From contig VSOO01000066.1 of the NCBI GenBank assembly GCA_009774895.1, forward strand, positions 1 through 7,610: 7,610 nucleotides of DNA. Reading direction: 5' to 3'. Made by a program: the position numbers and the translations under genes. Within the stretch, counting starts at the first letter, position 1. Every line of letters starts with the position of its first letter. Positions 1 through 6,116 of the stretch are shown piece after piece. The notes below the pieces were generated by a model, which saw only the letters and a list, made by a program, of their open reading frames with translations, was not told the origin of the DNA and ran no database searches. The stretch comes from Alistipes sp. (lineage in GTDB: Bacteria; Bacteroidota; Bacteroidia; Bacteroidales; Rikenellaceae).

Positions 1-1
1 C

Positions 2-709
2 CGCAAGGCGCGCAAAATGAAGCGCTGGGGACACATGGCCCGCACGTTCACCAAGCTGGGCAAGGAGATCGAAATCGCCGTGAAGGCCGGCGGTTCGGAT
101 CCCTCGGGCAACACGCGTCTGCGCATTCTGATCCAGAACGCCAAAGCGGAGAACATGCCCAAGGAGAACATCGAGCGCGCCATCAAACGTGCCACCGAGA
201 AGGATGCCGCCGACTACAAGGAGGTGATCTACGAAGGCTACGGCCCCCACGGCATCGCATTCCTCGTGGAGACGGCGACCGACAATACCAACCGCACGGT
301 GGCGAACGTGCGCATGCACTTCAACAAATGCGGCGGCACGCTCGGCAACAGCGGCAGCGTGGCTTTCATGTTCGAGCACAAGTGCGTATTCAAGTTCCAC
401 GCACCGGCCGGTGCCGACCTCGAAAGCATCGAGCTGGAGATGATCGACCTCGGCGTGGACGAGTTCTATCCCGAAGAGGACGGCGTGACGGTATACGCTC
501 CCTACGAGTCGTTCGGCACGATCCAGAAGTGGCTCGACGACAACAACTACGAGATCGTATCGGGTGAGGGCGCCTACCTGCCCACCGACACGAAGGAGCT
601 CGATGCCGAGGCCCGCGAGTCGGTAGAGAAGCTGGTCGAGCGTCTGGAGGAGGACGACGACGTGGCGAACGTCTACCACAACATGAAGGAGCCCGAGGAA
701 GCGGAGTAG
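2..709 (+). CDS. yebC: YebC/PmpR (TACO1) family protein, 5' end cut by window
   Basis: YebC/TACO1 family protein. Members were first described as DNA-binding regulators; recent work links them to relief of ribosome stalling. It acts in the cytoplasm. The frame is open to the left edge and encodes RKARK directly before MKRWGHMARTFTKLGKE, so the ATG at 17 is internal. Bacteroidota homologues start about seven residues earlier (MGRAFE-Y/F-RKA...). The lone first base, C, fits the end of a Tyr or Phe codon. Visible family hallmarks are the basic N-terminal segment, NAKAENMPKENIERAIKRA, YEGYGPHG, the TDNxNRT stretch and GGTLGNSGSVAFMF, followed by an acidic C-terminus ending EEPEEAE-like. About 235 residues are visible, close to the usual 240. 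A strong terminator follows within about 80 bases, so this is the last gene of its transcript. The family call is certain; the exact molecular role (regulator or translation factor) is not decided by sequence. Confidence 0.96.
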   Translation, partial: RKARKMKRWGHMARTFTKLGKEIEIAVKAGGSDPSGNTRLRILIQNAKAENMPKENIERAIKRATEKDAADYKEVIYEGYGPHGIAFLVETATDNTNRTVANVRMHFNKCGGTLGNSGSVAFMFEHKCVFKFHAPAGADLESIELEMIDLGVDEFYPEEDGVTVYAPYESFGTIQKWLDDNNYEIVSGEGAYLPTDTKELDAEARESVEKLVERLEEDDDVANVYHNMKEPEEAE

Positions 710-731
710 TTCGGTCGCGGAGCCGCGCATG

Positions 732-755
732 CACGCCGCCGCAGTGCGGCGCGTG
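732..755 (+). repeat. Hairpin in the yebC 3' untranslated region
   Basis: An inverted repeat lies 22 bases after the yebC stop. CGCCGC (737-742) pairs with GCGGCG (746-751) around the loop AGT. The stem extends by CACG/CGTG-type pairing (732-735 with 752-755) past one bulged C at 736. There is no T-run after it, so it is not a terminator by itself. It may protect the 3' end of the transcript together with the terminator downstream. Function is inference. Confidence 0.45.
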
Positions 756-789
756 TCATTCGCAGAACGGACCGGCGGCTGTTCGATAC

Positions 790-830
790 TACGGAGCGGA
801 CGATTTGCGTCGTCCGCTCCGTATTTTTTT
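790..830 (+). terminator. Strong intrinsic terminator of yebC
   Basis: A perfect 14-bp stem, 790-803 pairing with 810-823 (core ACGGAGCGGACGA / TCGTCCGCTCCGT), has a 6-base loop TTTGCG and is followed by seven consecutive T at 824-830. This is a canonical Rho-independent terminator reading on the plus strand. There is no A-run on its left side, so it should not terminate the converging minus-strand AsmA transcript efficiently. Confidence 0.93.
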
Positions 831-919
831 GCTCCCTTGTGCGTAGCAATCCCGATTCTTTCGCGCGCTCCTGCGCCCCGGTCTTTCCGGTTGTCCTCCG
901 CCCGGCCGCCGCAGGTCTT

Positions 920-943
920 CCGGCCCCGTGAGGGGAGGGCCGG
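920..943 (-). terminator. Possible weak hairpin terminator of the AsmA-like gene
   Basis: CCGGCCC (920-926) pairs with GGGCCGG (937-943) twelve bases after the minus-strand stop codon. An alternative fold is CCCC-GTGA-GGGG (924-935). On the minus strand the stem is not followed by a T-run, so it is either a weak or Rho-assisted terminator or a 3'-end stabiliser. The rest of the spacer (831-919) shows nothing I can name. Confidence 0.35.
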
Positions 944-954
944 CGACGATGCGG

Positions 955-3705
955 TTACTCGCGGTGCATCAGCGCGTCGATCTTCGCCTCGGCCTCCTGC
1001 TGCAACTTGGCGGACTGACGCTCCGCCTCCTCCACGAGCTTGTCGCCCGCCTTTTCGGCGGCGATCTTCGCCAGGGGGTTCTTCGCCCCCTCCACGAGTT
1101 TCGTGCGCTGCGCCTCGGCCGCCTCCACGAGTTTCCGGCCCGCACGCTGCGCCTCGTCGCGCAGCTTGGCTGCCTGACGCTCCAGTTCGGCGTTCAGCTT
1201 CTCCTTCTGCTCCTCCACGGCCGCGCCGATCTTCTCCTTCTGTGCCTCTACCGCCTCCTCCACGGTCGCATGCCCCGTGAGTCTCTCCACCTGTTCGTCC
1301 AACAGGTTTTTCGCGGCCTCTTTCGCCGCGTCCTTCACGCCGAGCGTGATCCGCGGTGCGGTGAACGTGCCGCCGATGCCCACGTCGATCCGCGAAAGCA
1401 GGCCGCCCGTCGCTTCGGCCGGCAGCGACACGCGCGCCGTGTAGTCGATGGTCTGGTCCAGTCCCGTGCTTCCCGACAGGTTCACCGTAGCGCCCGCGAT
1501 CCGCAGGTCGAAAGGCTCGGTGGCGATGCGGCCTTTCGCGATCCGGAAACGCACCGCCACGTCGCGCGACTCGATCGTGCGCAGCTTGTCGTAGCCGAGC
1601 GCATCGGCCAGCTTGCCGAAGGCCTCCACGTTCTGTATGCGGATGTTCTCCGAACGGATCACGCCCGCGGCATCGAGCGACATGAGGTCGGGCGCCATGG
1701 CGGCATCGAGCGCCGCCGCCATCTTCATCTCCAGCGAGTAGTCGCCGCCCGTCTTGCGGAAGAGCGGCACCAGCTGCTGCACCGTCTCCAGCTCGTCGAA
1801 CGTGCGCTCGAACGAGGCGTTGCGGATGTCGAGCGACAGCTTCAGGGCCGGACGCGTCGGATCGACCGCCGTGGAGTAGCTGCCCGATGCCTTCAGCGTG
1901 CCGCCCAGGGCCTTCATCGAGAGTCCGTCGAGCGCTGCCGCGCCGTTGCGCAGGCTCACGCCGCCCCGGATGTCGGCGAGCGTCATGCGGTGGAGCCGCA
2001 CCTCGCCGAGGTCGGCCGTCAGGGCCAGGTCGAGGTTGCGCGGCACGACGAATGCCGTGCGCGCCGTCGTGTCGGCTTCGGCGGCAGGCTCCGATGCCGC
2101 CGGGGCCTCCTCCGATGCGGGCATGCTGCCCGTCAGTTCGTTGAGGTCGAGCAGCTCCGAGCGCACGTAGAGCCGCCCCCGCAGCGGAGCATCCCTGAGC
2201 AGGTAACCCAGGTAGCCGCTCAGCTGGCCGTTGGCCGCGAGGTCGCTCCGGCCCACGCCGACGCTCAGTTCGCCGAGTGTCGCGACCGAGGGCGTCATGG
2301 TGGCCGCAATACGGCGGATCTCCACGTCGGGCAGGTTTTCCGTGCGGAGCTTCATCCGCTCCACGACGAGGGTTCCCGACGCTTTCAGCGCCTCGTAACG
2401 CTGCTTTTCGATGTCGGACATGCGGCCCGCGGCCGTCACGTCGGCCGTTACCACGCCGCTCAGCCCGATCGACTCGTCCAGCGGATAGACTTCGCGCACG
2501 GCCCCGAGGTCCATGCGGCCCGCCACCGAAGCGTCGAACCGCAGGTCGCTCACCGGATGCGACACGGCGAGCGACGCCGCAACCGTGTTGCCCGCGAGGG
2601 TGAATCCGAACGTCGGCACGTCGAGCGTCACCCCGTCGAGCGGGCCGCCCGGACCGGCGAGCCGCGCTTTCATGCGGATGTCCGTCACCGCCTTGGGCAG
2701 CGCGTCGTAGCGGAACATGCCGTCGGCAACCTCCAGCGACACCTCGAATGCCGGGAGCGACTGTCCGCGCAGCTCGCCCGCAACCCACGCCGCGAGCGAG
2801 AGTTCGCCCGAGGCGGTCAGACCCCGGAAGTCGCGCGTGTAGAATGCCGGCACGAGCGACAGCACGTCCTTGAAACGCACGCGGTCGCAGCCTGCCCGCA
2901 GCTCCGTCTTCACGGCGTCGGGATCCGCAAGATCGACCCAGCCGTCGAGCGTGAGCGCAATGGCATTCAGCCGCAGCGTGTTGTGCGACAACGTATAGCG
3001 TCCGTTCGCAAGGTCGGCCTCCACCTCGGCTTCGAGCGCGGCGTCGGCGCCGCGCAGCAGCGTCACGCCCCCCGATTCGAGCCGCATGTTCTCCGCACCG
3101 AAGGCCAGCGCCAGATTCGTGCGGTCGGCCGCCAGGTCGCCGCGCAGACGCAGCGACAGGGGGCCGGAGGCGAAATGCATGCGCGTGGAGTCGTCGTCGT
3201 AGCGGAGCGCACCGCCGGTTATGCGCACGTCGCGCACCGCGAGGCGGAACGCCGACGGCGCCGCCGCTTCGTCCTCGGGTTCTTCGGCCGGCTCGGGCTC
3301 CTCCGCCGAGGGTTTCATCACATCCCAGTTCACGGCGCCGTCGGCCCGCTTGTGCGCATGGACCTGCGGACGGTCGAGCAGCACCTTGGTCACCTCGAAG
3401 CCCTCGTCGCCGAAGAGCGACATGAGGTCCACGACCACCGAAATGCGGTCCGCAGCCAGGATCGTGTCGCCCTCGAAACGCTCCGTGCCCGTGAGGGTCA
3501 GGTCTTTCAGTTCGAGCGACGCATGGGGGAAATGGCGCAGCAGGCTCAGGTCGAGCGAGCCGAAGTCGAGCCGCGCGGCAAGCCGCGCATTGGCTTCGCG
3601 CCTGACCACTTCGCCGAGGGTTCCGCGGAACGCCATCGGCACCACGAGGGCCGCCGCCAGCAACAGGGCCAGCGCGATGCCCGCAATTTTCAACGCTTTC
3701 TTCAT
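955..3705 (-). CDS. AsmA-like (AsmA/TamB superfamily) inner-membrane-anchored envelope protein with hendecad tail
   Basis: A 916-residue protein of the AsmA-like superfamily, whose members are anchored in the inner membrane, project into the periplasm and are linked to phospholipid transport and outer-membrane integrity. I chose the ATG at 3705 because it opens MKKALKIAGIALALLL..., a signal anchor (residues about 5-26). Frame-open sequence further upstream is arginine-rich noncoding sequence and overlaps the GNAT gene. Residues about 27-130 form the AsmA N-terminal domain, with the typical GAVNWDVM motif at 123-130. An acidic Pro/Glu linker covers about 133-150, and a second Ala/Glu/Pro linker about 527-551. 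Between and after these are beta-rich repeats (e.g. VRITGGALRYDDD at 160-172), ending near residue 789 in the conserved IDVGIGGTFTAPRITLGV stretch. Residues 790-916 are a predicted long charged helix with 11-residue repeats. The gene lies 83 bases after the GNAT stop and probably shares its transcript. The lipid substrate is unknown. Confidence 0.9.
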   Translation of the reverse strand: MKKALKIAGIALALLLAAALVVPMAFRGTLGEVVRREANARLAARLDFGSLDLSLLRHFPHASLELKDLTLTGTERFEGDTILAADRISVVVDLMSLFGDEGFEVTKVLLDRPQVHAHKRADGAVNWDVMKPSAEEPEPAEEPEDEAAAPSAFRLAVRDVRITGGALRYDDDSTRMHFASGPLSLRLRGDLAADRTNLALAFGAENMRLESGGVTLLRGADAALEAEVEADLANGRYTLSHNTLRLNAIALTLDGWVDLADPDAVKTELRAGCDRVRFKDVLSLVPAFYTRDFRGLTASGELSLAAWVAGELRGQSLPAFEVSLEVADGMFRYDALPKAVTDIRMKARLAGPGGPLDGVTLDVPTFGFTLAGNTVAASLAVSHPVSDLRFDASVAGRMDLGAVREVYPLDESIGLSGVVTADVTAAGRMSDIEKQRYEALKASGTLVVERMKLRTENLPDVEIRRIAATMTPSVATLGELSVGVGRSDLAANGQLSGYLGYLLRDAPLRGRLYVRSELLDLNELTGSMPASEEAPAASEPAAEADTTARTAFVVPRNLDLALTADLGEVRLHRMTLADIRGGVSLRNGAAALDGLSMKALGGTLKASGSYSTAVDPTRPALKLSLDIRNASFERTFDELETVQQLVPLFRKTGGDYSLEMKMAAALDAAMAPDLMSLDAAGVIRSENIRIQNVEAFGKLADALGYDKLRTIESRDVAVRFRIAKGRIATEPFDLRIAGATVNLSGSTGLDQTIDYTARVSLPAEATGGLLSRIDVGIGGTFTAPRITLGVKDAAKEAAKNLLDEQVERLTGHATVEEAVEAQKEKIGAAVEEQKEKLNAELERQAAKLRDEAQRAGRKLVEAAEAQRTKLVEGAKNPLAKIAAEKAGDKLVEEAERQSAKLQQEAEAKIDALMHRE
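958..1233 (-). repeat. Hendecad (11-residue, 33-bp) repeat tract encoding the AsmA C-terminal helix
   Basis: The C-terminal tail of the AsmA-like protein has a Lys-Leu/Ile pair recurring with exact 11-residue spacing at residues 825, 836, 847, 858, 869 and 880. Slightly irregular units follow at 889, 900 and 908. Example units are KIGAAVEEQKE, KLNAELERQAA and KLRDEAQRAGR. Some units remain similar at DNA level: the motif CCTCCACGAG(T/C)TT occurs at 1029-1041, 1089-1101 and 1122-1134 on the plus strand. This points to expansion by internal duplication of a 33-bp unit. Confidence 0.8.
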
Positions 3706-3748
3706 AATCGGTATCTTCGTTTCGTCAAATTTCTCCTTTCGGCCCGCG

Positions 3749-3771
3749 GCTGCGGAACCCGGTGCCGCAGC
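3749..3771 (-). repeat. Hairpin between GNAT and AsmA-like genes
   Basis: GCTGCGG (3749-3755) is complementary to CCGCAGC (3765-3771), with a 9-base loop, 17 bases after the GNAT stop and 43 bases before the AsmA start. No T-run follows on the minus strand, so full termination is unlikely. It could attenuate or process a bicistronic message. No TAnnTTTG box is visible in this gap, which favours co-transcription from the GNAT promoter. Confidence 0.35.
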
Positions 3772-3788
3772 CCGCCGGCGCATGCGGT

Positions 3789-4223
3789 CTATTGCCCGAG
3801 CCGGCGGCGGAACAGCGTCGTATCGCAGCGTTCGAACCCGCAGCTGAGGTAGAGCGCGCGGGCCGCACTCCGGGCGGCCGACGAGGTGAGCGACACCCGG
3901 TCGGCCCCGACGGTGCGCGCATGCTCCAGCGCGGCCTCCACCAGGGCGCGTCCCGCACCCCGGCCGCGTGCCGCGGCGTCCACCACCACGTCCTCGATCC
4001 AGGCGCACCGGCCCGAAGGCACGTCGTACCACGCGAGCGAGAGCATGCCCGCCACCTCGCCTCCGGTCTCGGCGCAGAAAAGGGCTGCGGACGGCGATGC
4101 CGCCATCCGGGCCAGCGCCTCGCGCGAGGGCAGCGGCAGTGCGGCGGAGAGCTGCGGCACCAGGTGCCGCACGGCCTCCGCGATCCGGTCGTCGATCGCC
4201 TCCACTCTGAAAACAGTCACCAT
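3789..4223 (-). CDS. GNAT-family N-acetyltransferase
   Basis: A 144-residue GCN5-related N-acetyltransferase, which transfers acetyl from acetyl-CoA to an amine; the substrate cannot be told from sequence. Visible family motifs are the beta-4 strand CAWIEDVVVDAAARG (73-87), the pyrophosphate-binding signature RGRGAGRALVEAA (86-98, R-x-x-G-x-G/A type), and the C-terminal ALYLSCGFER motif (123-132) that contributes to the CoA site. The ATG at 4223 was chosen. An in-frame GTG two codons upstream (4229) is possible, but the -7 box ends at 4233, so transcription would start almost on top of it. Even from the ATG the mRNA would have little or no leader. The gene is first of a minus-strand pair with the AsmA-like gene and diverges from the AlkD-family gene. 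The family call is secure. Confidence 0.93.
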   Translation of the reverse strand: MVTVFRVEAIDDRIAEAVRHLVPQLSAALPLPSREALARMAASPSAALFCAETGGEVAGMLSLAWYDVPSGRCAWIEDVVVDAAARGRGAGRALVEAALEHARTVGADRVSLTSSAARSAARALYLSCGFERCDTTLFRRRLGQ

Positions 4224-4231
4224 AGTCACCT

Positions 4232-4240
4232 ACAAATATA
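4232..4240 (-). promoter_or_regulatory. Promoter -7 box (TATATTTG) for the GNAT/AsmA transcript
   Basis: Read on the minus strand, 4240-4233 is TATATTTG, an exact match to the Bacteroidota -7 consensus TAnnTTTG. A good TTTG -33 element at the usual distance is not evident. Base 4232 extends an inverted repeat with the mirror box at 4273-4281. A start a few bases downstream would leave an almost leaderless message for the ATG at 4223. Confidence 0.6.
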
Positions 4241-4254
4241 AGCAAAAAAGAGCG

Positions 4255-4280
4255 TTTGTAAGTGAAAATAATTATATTTG
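4255..4280 (+). promoter_or_regulatory. Promoter for the AlkD-family gene
   Basis: TATATTTG at 4273-4280 matches TAnnTTTG exactly. A TTTG lies at 4255-4258, but the 14-base gap is shorter than the usual roughly 19-21, so the -33 element is suboptimal. The predicted start near 4287 gives a leader of about 55 bases. Confidence 0.6.
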
Positions 4281-4313
4281 TCGCGACTCGGAGCGCGATG
4301 CCCCGACCCTCCG

Positions 4314-4340
4314 GGAGGATTCCCGGCACGAACATCCTCC
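4314..4340 (+). promoter_or_regulatory. Start-proximal leader hairpin of the AlkD-family gene
   Basis: GGAGGAT (4314-4320) and ATCCTCC (4334-4340) are perfect 7-base complements around a 13-base loop. The stem ends three bases before the ATG at 4344. The left arm is a Shine-Dalgarno-like GGAGG, although too far from the ATG to act directly. A stem so close to the start could limit ribosome loading. The regulatory role is inference. Confidence 0.45.
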
Positions 4341-4343
4341 GTT

Positions 4344-5018
4344 ATGACCCTGCGCGAACAACTGCTCGAAATGGCCGAGCCCTCCTATCTCGACTTCATC
4401 CTGCCCCTGATGCCGGGCGTGAAAAACGTCCTCGGCATCCGCATTCCCCGCCTGCGGCGCATCGCCCGCGACGCGGCACGGGGCGACTGGCGCGCATTTC
4501 TGGCCGAAAACCCCGAGCCCTGCTATTTCGAGGAGCGCCTGCTTCGCGGCCTGGTCATCGGCTATGCGGCCTGTGCGCCCGAGGAGAAGCTCGGCCGCAC
4601 GGCCGAGTTCCTGCCGATGATCGACAACTGGGCCGTGTGCGACTGCTTCTGCTGGCGGCTGCGCTCGACGGAGCGCGAGCCCATGTGGCGGTTCATCCAG
4701 CCCTATTTCCGGTCGGAACACGAGTACGAAGTGCGTTTCGCCGCGGTCATGGCCCTGGGCAACTTCATCGACGAGGAGCACCTCGAAACCCTCCTCGGAC
4801 AGCTCGACGGAGTGCGCCACGAGGGCTACTACGCCCGCATGGCCGTGGCGTGGGCCCTTTCGATGTGCTTCGTGAAGTTTCCGCTGCGCACCTACGACTA
4901 CCTGCGCGAAGCGACGCTCGACGACTGGACCTTCAACAAGACGATCCAGAAGATCGTCGAGTCGCGCCGCGTCAGCGCCGACTCGAAGACCCTCATCCGG
5001 CTGCTCCGGCGCCGCTGA
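4344..5018 (+). CDS. DNA alkylation repair protein, AlkD-like HEAT-repeat glycosylase family
   Basis: A 224-residue member of the AlkD family (COG4912 type), all-helical HEAT-like repeat DNA glycosylases that excise bulky or cationic alkylpurines such as 3- and 7-methylpurines without base flipping. It is cytoplasmic and feeds base excision repair. Visible features are GIRIPRLRRIAR (31-42), YFEERLLRGLVIGY (61-74), DNWAVCD (94-100), HEYEVRFAAVMALGNFI (126-142) and GYYARMAVAWALSMCFVKFP (161-180). The WxxxD arrangement W96...D100 corresponds to the Trp/catalytic Asp pair of AlkD; R131 and W170 are likely counterparts of its other active-site Arg and Trp. A small Cys cluster (C98, C101, C103) surrounds the Asp. 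The ATG at 4344 fits the family N-terminus (MTLREQL...). In-frame codons further upstream would place the start in the -7 box. The gene diverges from the GNAT gene and has its own promoter. Length matches the family (about 220-240). Confidence 0.92.
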   Translation: MTLREQLLEMAEPSYLDFILPLMPGVKNVLGIRIPRLRRIARDAARGDWRAFLAENPEPCYFEERLLRGLVIGYAACAPEEKLGRTAEFLPMIDNWAVCDCFCWRLRSTEREPMWRFIQPYFRSEHEYEVRFAAVMALGNFIDEEHLETLLGQLDGVRHEGYYARMAVAWALSMCFVKFPLRTYDYLREATLDDWTFNKTIQKIVESRRVSADSKTLIRLLRRR

Positions 5019-5075
5019 GCGTCGCTGCGGGCCCGGCCCGGGCGGTCGGTGCGTACGCCGGCTGCGCCTCGGAAC

Positions 5076-5112
5076 CCCGCGTCCCGGCAAAATGCGGGCG
5101 GGTTTGTTTTTG
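5076..5112 (+). terminator. Tentative weak terminator after the AlkD-family gene
   Basis: A short GC stem can form (CCCG 5083-5086 with CGGG 5095-5098, or CCCGC 5076-5080 with GCGGG 5094-5098), followed by a T-rich run at 5103-5111. The same T-run holds the TTTG -33 element of the next promoter, so the two signals overlap. The stem is short and the assignment uncertain. Confidence 0.35.
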
Positions 5113-5134
5113 CCCTCGCTTATCCTTATCTTTG
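5103..5134 (+). promoter_or_regulatory. Promoter of the VOC-tsaC-thioesterase operon
   Basis: TTTG (5103-5106), a 20-base spacer and TATCTTTG (5127-5134) match the Bacteroidota pattern TTTG-N19-21-TAnnTTTG. This is the best promoter in the window. The predicted start about 5140 leaves a leader of about 20 bases before the ATG at 5159, with no Shine-Dalgarno, as is usual in this phylum. Confidence 0.78.
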
Positions 5135-5158
5135 CCATTGCATATCATATTGGAAACT

Positions 5159-5536
5159 ATGGAAATCAAAGGACGATTCGACCATTTCAACATCAACGTC
5201 GCCGACCTGGAGCGGAGCATCGACTTCTACGGCCGCGCGCTCGGACTCAGGGAGGTGAAGCGCCGCACGGCGGACGACGGCTCGTTCGTGCTGGTCTATC
5301 TGGGCGACGGCGTGTCGCCGTTCCGGCTCGAACTGACGTGGCTGCGCGACAAGGAGGGCCCCTACGAGCTGGGCGACAACGAGAGCCATCTCTGCATGCG
5401 GGTGGCGGGCGACTACGACGCCGTGCGCGCGGAGCACCGCAGCATGGGCTGCATCTGCTACGAGAACCACGACATGGGGCTCTATTTCATCAACGATCCC
5501 GACGACTACTGGATCGAAATACTGCCCGAGCGATGA
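5159..5536 (+). CDS. VOC-superfamily protein, glyoxalase I (lactoylglutathione lyase)-like
   Basis: A 125-residue vicinal-oxygen-chelate protein resembling glyoxalase I, which isomerises the hemithioacetal of methylglyoxal and a thiol to S-lactoyl-thiol. All four metal-ligand positions of the family appear present: H9 (in FDHFNINV), E58 (in RLELTW), H77 (in ESHLCMRV) and E120 (in YWIEIL). The two beta-alpha-beta-beta-beta modules cover about residues 6-60 and 73-122. FINDPDDYWIEI is the characteristic C-terminal strand. The start is the ATG after the promoter; the frame stays open upstream, but that stretch is the out-of-frame shadow of the AlkD-family gene. The TGA stop overlaps the ATG of tsaC (ATGA), implying translational coupling. 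The thiol cofactor used is unknown, since many Bacteroidota lack conventional glutathione metabolism. The complete ligand set supports an active enzyme, but another VOC reaction cannot be excluded. Confidence 0.9.
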   Translation: MEIKGRFDHFNINVADLERSIDFYGRALGLREVKRRTADDGSFVLVYLGDGVSPFRLELTWLRDKEGPYELGDNESHLCMRVAGDYDAVRAEHRSMGCICYENHDMGLYFINDPDDYWIEILPER

Positions 5537-6114
5537 GTGCGGCCGAAGCGATGCGACAGGAGGTGGAGCGGGCCGTGGCGGTGCTGCGCGCCGGCGGGGT
5601 GATCCTCTATCCCACCGACACGGTGTGGGGCCTCGGATGCGACGCCACGAATGCCGAGGCGGTGGCGAAAATCTACGAACTGAAGCGCAGCGCCGACAAG
5701 AAGTCGATGCTCGTGCTCTGCGCCTCGGCCGACATGGTGGTGCGCTACGTGAACCGTGCGCCGGGCATCGCCTTCGAGGTGATGGAGCTGGCGACCGAGC
5801 CGCTGACGCTCATCCTGCCCGGCGCGGCGGGCGTGGCCGCGAACCTCGTGCCCGAGGAGGGCACGCTGGGCGTGCGGGTGCCCGACCATGCGTTTTGCAG
5901 CAGCATGCTGCGGGCGTTCGGACGGCCCGTGGTATCGACGTCGGTAAATATTTCGGGCGAGCCGGCGGCGCTCTCGCTCGCCGAGGCGCCCCGCGAGCTC
6001 GTGGAGGGGGTGGACTTCGTGGTGAATCCCCGTTTCGAGGGCAGACCCACGCGCAAACCCTCCTCCATCGTCGCTTTCACCGAGGACGGTGCCGTGAACG
6101 TAATCCGCAAATAG
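5533..6114 (+). CDS. tsaC: L-threonylcarbamoyladenylate synthase (TsaC/Sua5/YrdC family)
   Basis: A 193-residue YrdC-domain enzyme that makes threonylcarbamoyl-AMP from threonine, bicarbonate and ATP. This is the first step of the t6A37 modification of ANN-decoding tRNAs; the TsaB/D/E partners are not in the window. Motifs are ILYPTDTVWGLGCDA (24-38), the nucleotide/bicarbonate-site KRSADKKSM (51-59), LTLILPG (91-97), GVRVPDH (113-119), STSVNISGEP (135-144) and KPSSIVAF (175-182). The length is that of the single-domain TsaC/YrdC form without the C-terminal Sua5 domain. The ATG at 5533 overlaps the VOC stop by ATGA and is followed by about 20 residues of N-terminal helix, as expected. The thioesterase gene begins two bases after the stop, so this is the middle gene of a tightly packed operon. 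Confidence 0.95.
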   Translation: MSAAEAMRQEVERAVAVLRAGGVILYPTDTVWGLGCDATNAEAVAKIYELKRSADKKSMLVLCASADMVVRYVNRAPGIAFEVMELATEPLTLILPGAAGVAANLVPEEGTLGVRVPDHAFCSSMLRAFGRPVVSTSVNISGEPAALSLAEAPRELVEGVDFVVNPRFEGRPTRKPSSIVAFTEDGAVNVIRK

Positions 6115-6116
6115 CC

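Noticed and set aside
729..1280. Plus-strand 183-codon frame after yebC
   Set aside because: It crosses the yebC terminator and the AsmA 3' end. Its Pro/Arg/Ser-rich content is typical of noncoding GC-rich frames.
3736..3743. AGGAG-like Shine-Dalgarno on the minus strand upstream of the AsmA-like gene
   Set aside because: It lies about 27 bases from the ATG, too far to work, and there is no in-frame start codon at the right distance from it.
928..3852. Very long plus-strand open frame (974 codons) antisense to the AsmA-like gene
   Set aside because: Its product is Arg/His/Leu-rich without recognisable motifs, and it runs through the GNAT-AsmA gap into the GNAT gene. The opposite strand encodes a clear AsmA protein. 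Such mirror frames arise in GC-rich genes that rarely use the TTA, CTA and TCA codons.
3706..4335. N-terminal extension of the AsmA frame to 4335
   Set aside because: It would overlap the whole GNAT gene in another frame, is Arg/Gly/Ala-rich, and puts the signal anchor at residue 211. The ATG at 3705 with MKKALKIAG is the natural start.
4272..5138. Minus-strand 288-codon frame opposite the AlkD-family gene
   Set aside because: There are no family motifs, the composition is that of a shadow frame, and the plus-strand AlkD gene has clear catalytic motifs.
4262..5158. Upstream extension of the VOC frame, apparently a 424-residue fusion
   Set aside because: The extra part is the out-of-frame shadow of the AlkD-family gene. 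The VOC domain begins at the ATG at 5159, right after a good promoter.
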